From Hominimerdicola alba 8 (GTDB lineage Bacteria; Bacillota; Clostridia; Oscillospirales; Ruminococcaceae): a stretch of 64,000 nt of DNA. Below the pieces are notes generated by a model. It saw only the letters and a list, made by a program, of their open reading frames with translations, ran no database searches and had not been told where the DNA came from. Below are positions 1-8,500 of this stretch, in pieces (within the stretch, counting starts at the first letter, position 1; every line of letters begins with the position of its first letter). Made by a program: the position numbers and the translations under genes. The stretch is taken from positions 56,169-120,168 of the forward strand of contig NZ_ADKM02000066.1 of the NCBI RefSeq assembly GCF_000178155.2, read 5' to 3'.

Positions 1-15
1 TTTATTTCGTTCCAT
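1..15 (-). CDS. N-terminus of an SOS-regulated gene, cut by the window edge
   Basis: Only the first five codons (Met-Glu-Arg-Asn-Lys) lie in the window. The start is supported by a GGGAGGG ribosome binding site about five bases upstream and by a complete promoter with two LexA-type boxes at 155-196. Five residues cannot identify the protein. The double SOS box fits a damage-inducible gene such as a Y-family DNA polymerase or lexA, but that is inference from the regulation only. Confidence 0.55.
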
Positions 16-154
16 ATGTCCCTCCCGAATTTTCTGCCGCTTTGACATGGGCGCGTTTGCGCGGCGATGCTATACCTCACTTTCCGTTTGGTCAGGCGGG
101 CAGTTTGGCACTAGCTTTTCATGAGCACGAATGTTCTTATCAGGTAGCAACTAT

Positions 155-196
155 ATTATACATCAAACATATGTTCTTGTCAAGAACGTTTGTTCG
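155..196 (-). promoter_or_regulatory. SOS promoter with two LexA-type boxes
   Basis: Reading leftward: TTGACA (complement of 178-183), a 17-base spacer, TATAAT (complement of 155-160). One box, AAACATATGTTC (165-176), lies in the spacer. A second, GAACGTTTGTTC (184-195), abuts the -35 on its upstream side. Both fit the Gram-positive LexA consensus GAACNNNNGTTC, with one mismatch in the first. Bound LexA would block RNA polymerase. Bases 197-290 hold nothing further that I recognise. Confidence 0.75.
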
Positions 197-294
197 ATTT
201 TTCTCTTTTCAGCGTTTTGCACAACCTGCGCGAGGTACTGCGGAACAGATTTCACAAAGGTCATGGAGGTGATGTTTTGCTGTCATAATGAAAA

Positions 295-325
295 AACGCC
301 CGCAGAAATACCTCCTGCGGGCGTT
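295..325 (-). terminator. Intrinsic terminator after the deacetylase gene
   Basis: Inverted repeat AACGCCCGCAG (295-305) and CTGCGGGCGTT (314-324), followed on the minus strand by a run of T. It ends the leftward lipoprotein operon and insulates the SOS gene. Confidence 0.8.
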
Positions 326-389
326 TGCTATGACTGTTTTGCAGTTCTGTGTCGGCATTACGGTGTTTATGCCAATAATTATGGAACAC

Positions 390-1217
390 TCAGTACATGC
401 TCGTCTGTTCGGCGCGGCTGTAAAGAATGCCGTCTTCCTGCGGCTCTATACCTTTTGCATGGAAAAGTTCCGATACCGTCACCAGTTCATATCCCTGCTT
501 CTGCAATTCGGGAACTATAGTCTTTATAGCCTCCGCAGTGCGGAAATTGCTCCCGCCGTCATGCAGAAGTATTATCGCGCCGTCCTCAGCCTGCGCAAGA
601 ACTTTTTCGGCTATCGTTTCAGCCGATACGCTCTTGTCCCAGTCGTTACAGCCAAGGCCGTTGATAAAGGGCTTGTCTATAGCCTCAAACATAGTGTCGT
701 TAACGGCGATATAAGGCGGGCGGAAAAATCTCGGTGTCACACCTGTCAGAGCCTTTATCTTCTCATCGGTGTAGTCCATCTCGGCTTTTATCTCTTCAGC
801 CGTCATCTTGTCCATGTAGGAGTGTGTGCGCGAGTGGCTGTTGACCTCAAAACCCAGTTCCGCTTCGCGCTTAACCGTTTCTTCGGTGGAATAGTCGATG
901 TTGTCGCCTATCAGGAAGAAACTTGCCCGCGCGTTGTTTTCTTCAAAAACATCAAGTATCATGTTGGTGCTGACCGCATCGGGGCCGTCATCAAAGGTCA
1001 GCGCAATTACTTTGCCGTATTCTTCGGGGGACTTGAAAGAAGTCACCGCAGGGGTCACGCTTGTTTCGGGGGGCGCAGTATCGGTCTTTGCCGAAGTCAC
1101 AGCGCTTTCGCCCGAAGTCTTTTCGCTGACATCATTCCCGCCTGTACTGCCGCAGCCTGTCATAAACATCAAACCTCCCAGAAATGCGGCAAATGCCGCT
1201 TTGACGTATCTTCTCAT
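390..1217 (-). CDS. Polysaccharide deacetylase lipoprotein (NodB/CE4 family)
   Basis: A 275-residue secreted lipoprotein. The N-terminus has a hydrophobic segment ending in a Met-Thr-Gly-Cys lipobox (Cys22), then a Ser/Thr-rich linker to about residue 65. The NodB domain follows with all five family motifs: TFDDGP (metal-binding Asp), HSRTH (metal-binding His pair), RFFRPPY, a GCNDWDKS block, and ILLHDGG (catalytic His). Members are metal-dependent and remove N- or O-acetyl groups from chitin-like glycans, peptidoglycan or xylan; the substrate here is not decided by sequence. The gene follows the SGNH esterase by four bases with its own GGGTGGTGA site, so both are one transcript. Both products are surface-anchored deacetylating enzymes. 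Confidence 0.9.
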   Translation of the reverse strand: MRRYVKAAFAAFLGGLMFMTGCGSTGGNDVSEKTSGESAVTSAKTDTAPPETSVTPAVTSFKSPEEYGKVIALTFDDGPDAVSTNMILDVFEENNARASFFLIGDNIDYSTEETVKREAELGFEVNSHSRTHSYMDKMTAEEIKAEMDYTDEKIKALTGVTPRFFRPPYIAVNDTMFEAIDKPFINGLGCNDWDKSVSAETIAEKVLAQAEDGAIILLHDGGSNFRTAEAIKTIVPELQKQGYELVTVSELFHAKGIEPQEDGILYSRAEQTSMY

Positions 1218-1221
1218 GATA

Positions 1222-2415
1222 TCACCACCCCATTATCCGCTTTATCTCGGCGGTCAAAGCGTCTGACGCTTTGGTGTGTGTCTTTTCGGTGGGGTGGTAG
1301 TCAGCCACCAGACCGTCCTCAGCGGTGTTCTGAGGTTCAAGGTGGAAAGCCGAGATATTCGTGTCACCTGTGTCGGTGCTGTACTTTTCTACAGCCGCTT
1401 CAACATAAGGGTAAAGCCTGTCGCCCATTATGCCCAGCACACAGAGTATGCGCGCATCGGGATTGTTCTTGCGCACTGTTTTCAGGAACTCTGCGTAGCC
1501 CTCGACATAATCCTGCTGACGGTCGGCGTTGGTGGTGCAATAGCTGTCATCGTTCGTACCCAGATTTATGACCACCAGTTCGGGCTGATAAAGCGAGTAG
1601 TCCCAGTCGATATCCTGCGGCTGTTTATCTCCGAAAGCGCCGTAGCTGAAACCCATCTTCTCATAATAGAGAGGTATCTGCTGGTCGGGCTTCTGTTTGC
1701 CGTCACCCGTCCAACCGCTGATTATGCCCCAGCCGCTTATTGAGAACATGCTGTATTCCGCATTGAGGTTCTCGGCTGTTTTGTAAGCATAAGCGCGGGT
1801 CACATCTTCGGTGGAAGTTTTGAACTTGTGAGTGGGGTCTTCGTCATCGACACCGTAGCCGCAGGTTATGGAGTCACCGATGAACTCTATCTTATGCGCC
1901 TTTTGCTCGGTGGGCTTTACAGAAGCGCCCTCTTCCAGCTGTATAGGCATGATGCCGAAGCATGACATAGCCGTTTCGGACAGCTTGACTATCCTGACCG
2001 TTTTGGTGACTTCGGTATCGCCCGATATTGGGGTATACTTTTTCAGTCCCTCGTTCAGCATATCGTCCACGACCCTTTCTCCGTCAACATAGATGGCGAT
2101 GCGGGTGTAATTATCCTTTTGCCCCGACCAGCTTACCTTGTCGCCCTCGACCATTATGTCGAGATTTTTCCCTGTGAACTCAAATTCAGCGCCCGACCCG
2201 CTGAGTCCGCACCATAATGTGCCGCTTTCGGCAAGATAAGTTCTGCCGATGAGTTTTGCGTTTTCCGCAGTCAATCTTGTACCCTTCATTCCTTTGACCT
2301 CCTCAGTCTGAGATGCTGTGCTGTCGGCATCAGACTCATTTTTACCCGACATACCGCAGGCAGTTCCCCCTACACAGAGGACTGCAAGCAACACAGCCAA
2401 AAATTTCCTTTTCAT
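1222..2415 (-). CDS. CE2-like SGNH acetyl esterase lipoprotein
   Basis: 397 residues. A lipoprotein signal ends at Cys20 (Gly-Thr-Ala-Cys) and is followed by an acidic linker. Residues of about 50-165 form a beta-rich, jelly-roll-like N-terminal domain. The SGNH hydrolase domain then starts with FIGDSITCGYG (Asp181, nucleophile Ser182), followed by the NLGTND block near residue 285 and the DYHPTEKTH catalytic His block near the C-terminus. This two-domain order is typical of CE2 esterases, which deacetylate xylan and other plant polysaccharides and in some cases bind cellulose. Start chosen by GGGGTGACC upstream. It heads a two-gene operon with the NodB-type deacetylase. Family placement is confident; substrate is inferred. 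Confidence 0.88.
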   Translation of the reverse strand: MKRKFLAVLLAVLCVGGTACGMSGKNESDADSTASQTEEVKGMKGTRLTAENAKLIGRTYLAESGTLWCGLSGSGAEFEFTGKNLDIMVEGDKVSWSGQKDNYTRIAIYVDGERVVDDMLNEGLKKYTPISGDTEVTKTVRIVKLSETAMSCFGIMPIQLEEGASVKPTEQKAHKIEFIGDSITCGYGVDDEDPTHKFKTSTEDVTRAYAYKTAENLNAEYSMFSISGWGIISGWTGDGKQKPDQQIPLYYEKMGFSYGAFGDKQPQDIDWDYSLYQPELVVINLGTNDDSYCTTNADRQQDYVEGYAEFLKTVRKNNPDARILCVLGIMGDRLYPYVEAAVEKYSTDTGDTNISAFHLEPQNTAEDGLVADYHPTEKTHTKASDALTAEIKRIMGW

Positions 2416-2442
2416 AAGGTCACCCCATTTCCATATACCACT

Positions 2443-2471
2443 ATTATATCATGTTAGTTGTCAATAATCAA
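2443..2471 (-). promoter_or_regulatory. Promoter of the esterase/deacetylase operon
   Basis: TTGATT (complement of 2466-2471), 17-base spacer, TATAAT (complement of 2443-2448), about 30 bases before the esterase start codon. Confidence 0.7.
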
Positions 2472-2830
2472 GAGAGATGGTGTTAATTGGAATTCATAAT
2501 TCACAATTCATAATTCATAATTTTTGACAGGGGCGAGAGAATGCTGTTTCGGCGGTAACTTTGCCGCCCAACAAAGTGAAGCAAGAACACAAAGCTATGC
2601 GCGAGAAAAAGCGCGCGGTCAAGCCTCGCGCCAGCAGGCTTGCGGGGAGCGCGAGGGGCAGAGCCTCTCGCATCGTGGAAGCAGAAAGCAAAGCGACAAA
2701 CAAAATTAGTTGGGCGAACAAAGCGAAATACGATAAGAGGGCAAAGCCATCGACCAAAGCAGAACCAAAATCGGTTAAACACGACATAACGATGCCCCGA
2801 AAGTTCGGCGGTAAACACGGCGGGAGTCAC

Positions 2831-2869
2831 GCCGACACAGTCGCGTGCGCCGACACAGTCGCGAACGCC
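2831..2869 (+). repeat. 18-bp minisatellite, two units plus a partial
   Basis: Unit GCCGACACAGTCGC plus four variable bases, repeated at 2831 and 2849, with GCC of a third at 2867. The same unit recurs at 3117-3159 and 18849-18890 and as single copies near 30920, 41620, 43406 and 60705. Confidence 0.75.
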
Positions 2870-3116
2870 CCCCGCCCTACACGTAGGGAGTGCAGACCCA
2901 AAAGCGGGCAATTCGCAAAAAAAGCGCGTACTCAATTCCCGCGAACAGCACTCCCCATGTGCGGGCGACGAATTGCCCGCGTGTGCCAGCCGAACAGCGT
3001 AGCGTCTTCGGCGGTCGTGGCGCAGTCCCCAGCGATAAAACGGCAAACCCTCATGGCGATACCCGGATAATTTGGTGGTAAACAAAGTCGCGGCAATGTA
3101 ACACGGCGAGAGTTAC

Positions 3117-3159
3117 GCCGACACAGTCACTTACGCCGACACGGTCGCGTGCGCCGACC
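3117..3159 (+). repeat. 18-bp minisatellite, second block
   Basis: Units start at 3117, 3135 and (partial) 3153 with the conserved part GCCGACACRGTCRC and a variable four-base tail. Confidence 0.7.
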
Positions 3160-3239
3160 ATATCAAATATCTGCGAATTGCTCACTATGAATATTACCTA
3201 AAAATTAAATACGCATAAATTTTAAATAAAGACAAATAC

Positions 3240-3268
3240 TTGCAAAACTTTAGAAAATATGTTATAAT
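3240..3268 (+). promoter_or_regulatory. Promoter of the HD-GYP/sensor operon
   Basis: TTGCAA (3240-3245), 17-base spacer, TATAAT (3263-3268). The leader of about 75 bases ends in the AGGGGAG ribosome binding site at 3337-3343. Confidence 0.8.
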
Positions 3269-3352
3269 AACATAAGGTATATCAGATAAGATATATGGGG
3301 TCACCGCCCGCATACCATAAAAAGGAATGCGGCGGCAGGGGAGTGAACATTG

Positions 3353-5503
3353 ATGGAAAAGTTTTCAGATAGATCTCGGCGCGCAAGCAAAATGAGGGCT
3401 GTGTCTGTTATGATAGGCGCGGCTGTCAATGTTGTGCTTGCGTCCCTTTCATATAAGGCGGGTCTGCCCGTTGTGGCTGATACCATCGGTACTGTTGCCA
3501 TAACTGCGGTGGGCGGTATCTTTCCGGGCATAATGACCGCGATACTCACAAACGCAGTGTGCAGTCTGTTCAACAGCGAAGCCGCCTATTTCAGCCTTAT
3601 CAATGCCATGATAGCTATGTATACCGCATGGGCTGTAAGGGATAAGAACCTCAAAAAACCGAAAAATATCGCTTCGCTGATGCTGGTGCTGGGCATCGGA
3701 AGCGGAATTTTCAGCGCATTCATACAGTGGGGCGTTCTCGGCGGCGTGAAGAACGATGCCATGCGCTCACTGATAGAAGCTGTCGGGGAATACCACAGTA
3801 TGCCCGCATTCCCGCTGTTCCTTGCTATAAATGTACTGCTCAACCTCATAGACAAGGCGGTATCTGTCGGCGTGATGCTGTTGGTGCTGTACTTAATGCC
3901 AAAAAGTACCCGCACGATGATAAAGAACAGCGGCTGGCGTCAGCACCCGCTCTCCTTTGAAGAGATAAAAAAACTTCAACTCCTCAGCCGCGATATCAGA
4001 TACCCGCTGAAAAACCGCATGACAGTGATGTTCCTGACGGTCACTCTCTCGCTGACCGCGCTGATGGCTTTTGTCGGTTCGCGCCTGTTTTACAGGAACC
4101 AAAGACAGGAAAAGACCGAATCCGCCATAAAGACAGCAAAGTTCGCCGCCGAGATGGTGGACGCCGATATGATGGACGATTATATCAAGTACGGCAGTGA
4201 TGCTGAGGGCTACGATGAAACGAGCGATCTTCTCAGCAAGATACGCGAGAATGCTTCGGGGGTGCAGTACCTCTATATCATTCAGATAAGGGCTGACGGC
4301 TGTTATGTGGCTTTCGATGTCGAAACGAGCGATACGCCTGCCTATTCTGCGGGCGACAAGATAGATTTCGAGGAAGCCTTTGAACCCTACCTGCCTGCAC
4401 TGTTCGCGGGCGAGGAGATCGAACCTATCGAATCAAACGATATCTCAGGCTGGCTTCTGACTGCCTATTACCCCATACGCAATGAGTCGGGCAGATGCAC
4501 AGGCTACGCGGGCGCTGATATTTCGCTCAAGTATATGGCGGATTCAATGGGTGATCTTGTATTGAGGATCGCGCTGATACTTTCGGGCTTCTTCGTGCTG
4601 ATAATCGCCTACGCACTCTGGGTGACAGGCATTAACTTGGTCTACCCGATAAACAATATCGTGGCGGCGGTGGGTGATTTCATCGGCGCAGGCACCGACC
4701 AGAAAAAGCTGGACGAGTCTGTAAGGAAACTACGCGCCATAGATGTGCATACGGGTGACGAGGTGGAAAAACTCTTCCACGCCATATGCGATATGGCAGT
4801 CAGCCAGACCGAACAGATGCGCAGTATCAGAAGATTTTCAGAAAACACCGCCCGCATGCAGGACGGTCTTATAATCACGATGGCAGACCTTGTGGAGAAC
4901 CGCGATTCGGATACAGGTGCGCACATACAGAAGACTGCCGCTTATGTGAAGATAATAGTCGAGGGGCTTAAACGCAAGGGCTACTACGCCGAAAAACTCA
5001 CGCCGAAATTCATGTCGGACGTGGTGCGCAGTGCGCCTCTGCATGATATCGGCAAGATAAGCATTCCCGATAATGTGCTGAACAAAAAGGGCAAGCTGAA
5101 CGAAGCCGAGTACGAGATAATCAAGACCCATACCACCGCAGGCAGGATAATAATGGAGAAAGCCATCAACACGGTCGAGGGCGAGAACTACCTTAAGGAA
5201 GCACGCAATATGGCGGCTTACCACCATGAACGCTGGGACGGCAAGGGTTACCCCGAAGGGCTTCACGGTGAGGTAATACCGCTTTCGGCTCGCATCATGG
5301 CAGTTGCAGATGTGTTCGATGCGCTGGCATCGCCGCGCGTGTATAAGCCTGCATTCCCGCTTGAAAAGGCACTTTCCATAATACAGGAGGGTTCGGGCAC
5401 ACAGTTTGACCCCAAGTGCGTTGAAGTCTTTATGGAAGCACTGCCCGAAGTCAAGACTGTGCTGAGTAAGTACAGCGAGAACGGTCAGGGGGGTGCAGTA
5501 TAG
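3353..5503 (+). CDS. Membrane HD-GYP protein, putative cyclic-di-GMP phosphodiesterase
   Basis: 716 residues. The N-terminal 160 or so residues are several membrane helices resembling an ECF-transporter S-component-like module. After a linker comes another helix, an extracytoplasmic cache-like sensor (about residues 255-400), a further helix and a HAMP-like stretch. The HD-GYP domain carries HDIGKISIP (His564) and WDGKGYPEG, and the rest of the metal-binding set looks intact. HD-GYP enzymes hydrolyse cyclic di-GMP. ATG at 3353 is chosen because AGGGGAG sits nine bases upstream; a TTG one codon earlier is possible. It is first of three co-directional signalling genes; the next start lies one base after its stop, so translation is probably coupled. 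No GGDEF cyclase is in the window. Confidence 0.85.
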   Translation: MEKFSDRSRRASKMRAVSVMIGAAVNVVLASLSYKAGLPVVADTIGTVAITAVGGIFPGIMTAILTNAVCSLFNSEAAYFSLINAMIAMYTAWAVRDKNLKKPKNIASLMLVLGIGSGIFSAFIQWGVLGGVKNDAMRSLIEAVGEYHSMPAFPLFLAINVLLNLIDKAVSVGVMLLVLYLMPKSTRTMIKNSGWRQHPLSFEEIKKLQLLSRDIRYPLKNRMTVMFLTVTLSLTALMAFVGSRLFYRNQRQEKTESAIKTAKFAAEMVDADMMDDYIKYGSDAEGYDETSDLLSKIRENASGVQYLYIIQIRADGCYVAFDVETSDTPAYSAGDKIDFEEAFEPYLPALFAGEEIEPIESNDISGWLLTAYYPIRNESGRCTGYAGADISLKYMADSMGDLVLRIALILSGFFVLIIAYALWVTGINLVYPINNIVAAVGDFIGAGTDQKKLDESVRKLRAIDVHTGDEVEKLFHAICDMAVSQTEQMRSIRRFSENTARMQDGLIITMADLVENRDSDTGAHIQKTAAYVKIIVEGLKRKGYYAEKLTPKFMSDVVRSAPLHDIGKISIPDNVLNKKGKLNEAEYEIIKTHTTAGRIIMEKAINTVEGENYLKEARNMAAYHHERWDGKGYPEGLHGEVIPLSARIMAVADVFDALASPRVYKPAFPLEKALSIIQEGSGTQFDPKCVEVFMEALPEVKTVLSKYSENGQGGAV

Positions 5504-5504
5504 T

Positions 5505-8500
5505 ATGATGAAAGGTTTCAAAAGCAGGCTGACTGCACTTCTGGCGGCGGCTGTTATGGGGCTGTCACAGCTTGCCGCATACGCCGATGACGAACTTAAA
5601 TACGGCGGCGCATACGCGGCGGCAGGTCAGATAGAGGGCGTGGGCTATACCACCGAACTCTATGACGCATCGAACGGTCTGCCCACATCTGATGCCATGT
5701 TCATGCTGAGTGCATCTGACGGCAGATTGTGGGTGGGCGGCTACAGCGGCGTGCTGAGATATGACGGCACCACATTTGAAAGACAAGACCCCGCACTGGG
5801 TCTGACCAGCGCAAGGGGCTTCTATGAGGACAGCAAGGGCAGAGTGTGGGTAGGCACCAACGATAACGGCGTGGTGGTGGTCGATGGCAGAAAGACCACC
5901 CACATCACTTACAAGGACGGTCTGCCGTCATCGTCCATACGCAATTTTGCCGAAGACCGCGAGGGCAATATATTTATAGGCACTACTACGGGCATCTGCT
6001 ATGCTGACAGCGGACTGAAACTGCACACACCCGAAGGCATCGACCTTTCGGAAGAGCGCATACTCAGACAGGATATCGACCCGAAAGGGCGCATATTCGG
6101 GCAATGCTCCAGCGGCAGGATATTTGTGATAGATGATAAGAAAGTCACCGAAAGCTATACATCTGACGAGATAGGTTGTGAGAAGATAACCACCCTCGCG
6201 GCTGACCCCGACAATTCGGGCTACTTGTGGCTGGGTACCGATGACAGCAAGGTGTTCTACGGCAGTTTCGGCACTAAGGCTGACAAGATGAAACGGGTCA
6301 GTATCCCCGAAATGAACGGCAGTATACACTGGCTGAGTTTTGACTGCGGCAGACTTTGGGTGTCTTCGACCAGCAAGGTCGGCTATCTTGGCAACGACCT
6401 GAAAATTCATATGCTTGATGATATACCCGTCACAAGCGGTGTCGAGATGACCCTCACCGACTATCAGGGCAACCTGTGGGTGGCATCTTCAACTCAGGGC
6501 GTTATGAAGCTGGTCACCAACAATTTCGTTGACTACAGCGGCATGGCAGGGCTTGAAGAAGCTGTGTCCAACGCGGCATTTTTCTACCGTGATGAACTCT
6601 ACATCGGCACTGACAGCGGACTGCGCATAATAGATGAGTACGGTCACCCTAAGAACAATGAACTGACCGACTATATCGGCAATTCCCGCGTGCGCTGTTT
6701 TGCAGAGGATAAAGAGGGTCAGCTGTGGATAGCTACCTACACCAACGAACTCGGTCTGCTTTGCTATAACGGCGAGGGCGCACCCAAAGCATTCACCACC
6801 GCAAGCGGCATGCCCGATGACCAGATAAGGTGCGTGACGGTGGCTGAGGACGGCAGAGTGCTGGCAGGCACGAACGGCGGTCTGGCTGTGATAGAGAAAG
6901 GCAGGGTAGTGCGCACTGTCGGGGCTGATGACGGCATCGGCAACACCGTGTTCCTGACGGTGGCTGAGTATGAAAACGACACCATCATAGCAGGCACCGA
7001 CGGCGGCGGTATGTACATAATCGGCAGGGACAGCGTGAAAAAGCTGGGGCGCGATGACGGTCTGACCAGCGAAGTCATAATGCGCGTCATCAAGGACGAG
7101 GAAAGGGGCGTTTACTGGCTGGTGACCTCAAACTCGCTGGAATTTATAAAGAACGGCGAGATAACCCCTCTCACGACTTTCCCATACAACAACAATTACG
7201 ATATGATTTTCGATGACAACGGCGGGATATGGGTCACATCTTCCTACGGCATTTACTGCATCGACGGCAAGGCGATGGCAGATAATGACATAACCGACTA
7301 CAAGCTGTATACAGTTGCAAACGGTCTGCCTTATGCCATAACCACAAATTCATACAGCGCCCGAAAAGATAACGGCGACCTTTATATACCGGGTCGCAGC
7401 GGCGTGATAAAGGTGAATATCAACAACTATTTTGAGGTCAGCGACAGGGTGATGACTGATGTGAGGGCGGTGTACTGCGACGAAGAGCAGATATTCCCCG
7501 ATGAAGAGGGCATCTATCACATACCCGCATCAAAAGGGCGCGTGCAGATATCGGCATCGGTGATGGATTACACGATGCTTGACCCCACCGTGAAGATGTT
7601 CCTCGAAAACGGTCCCGACGGCGGACTGACAGTCAGCAGGAGCGAACTGTCATCGCTGGAATACACCAATCTCCCTTACGGCGACTACAAACTGCATTTG
7701 CAGATAGTTGACCGCTATACAGGTGAGGTCATGCAGGACAGCACTTTTATGATATCAAAGGCGGCAAGGCTGTATGAACTGCTGGTGGTAAAGATACTGC
7801 TGGCGGCTCTGCTGGCGGCGCTGGCAGGGTTCATCGTGTGGAGGGTAATGCGCACGACTGTCATTGCAAGGCAGTATAACGAGATACGTTCGGCAAAAGA
7901 GGAAGCTGAGCGTGCAAATTCCGCAAAATCGCGCTTTCTGGCGAATATGTCCCACGAGATACGCACACCCATAAACACCATAATGGGCATGAACGAGATG
8001 TTACTGCGCGAAGACCCCACAGGCGTTCCCAACAGCTACTTCATGTCGGTGATGAACTATGCGTTCGATATACGCAACGCCTCCGAATCACTGCTGGGGC
8101 TGATAAATGACCTGCTGGATATGTCAAAGATAGAGTCGGGCAAGATGCACCTTGTCGAACAAGAGTACGATGTGCAGGATATGCTTCGTTCGGCGGTGGC
8201 ACTGATAAGGGTCAGAAGCGTTGAAAAGGCGCTGACCTTCGATGTGGCTGTCGATGAAGTCATGCCGCGCAGAATGTTCGGTGATATGGGCAAGATAAAG
8301 CAGATACTCGTAAATCTGCTTTCAAATGCGGTAAAATATACCACAGTGGGCGGCATAATGCTCAGTGTCACCATGACCGAGCGTGAGGGCGATACCGCAT
8401 CGCTGAGATTTTCGGTCAGGGATACAGGCATCGGCATAAAGCAGGAGGACATGGGCAAACTGTTCAATGCCTACGAAAGACTTGATGAAGAACTCAACAG

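Larger units (their letters stand above)
2491..3180 (+). repeat. Heptamer array leading into a long GC-rich intergenic repeat
   Basis: An (AATTCAT)n array with one imperfect unit fills about 2491-2522. It is followed by a roughly 650-base non-coding repeat whose first 330 bases are nearly identical to 13840-14160 (shared landmarks: GCCGCCCAACAAAG, GCGCGGTCAAGCC, GCGGGCAATTCGCAAA). Open frames in this stretch are broken in the other copy, so I regard it as non-coding. It contains two blocks of the 18-bp minisatellite. Confidence 0.8.

Noticed and set aside
42..520. Open frames across the left edge on the plus strand
   Set aside because: They run over the SOS promoter and the terminator, have no ribosome binding site, and are antisense to a clear deacetylase gene.
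288..1571. Long frame antisense to the deacetylase and esterase genes
   Set aside because: The minus strand holds complete motifs, lipoboxes and ribosome binding sites; the plus frame has none.
2561..3070. A basic 169-residue frame in the first GC-rich repeat
   Set aside because: The homologous stretch at 13880-14160 has in-frame stop codons and shifts, so the text is conserved as DNA, not as protein.
2831..3159. CRISPR array
   Set aside because: Units of 18 bases with four variable bases have no spacers of normal length, and no cas genes are present.
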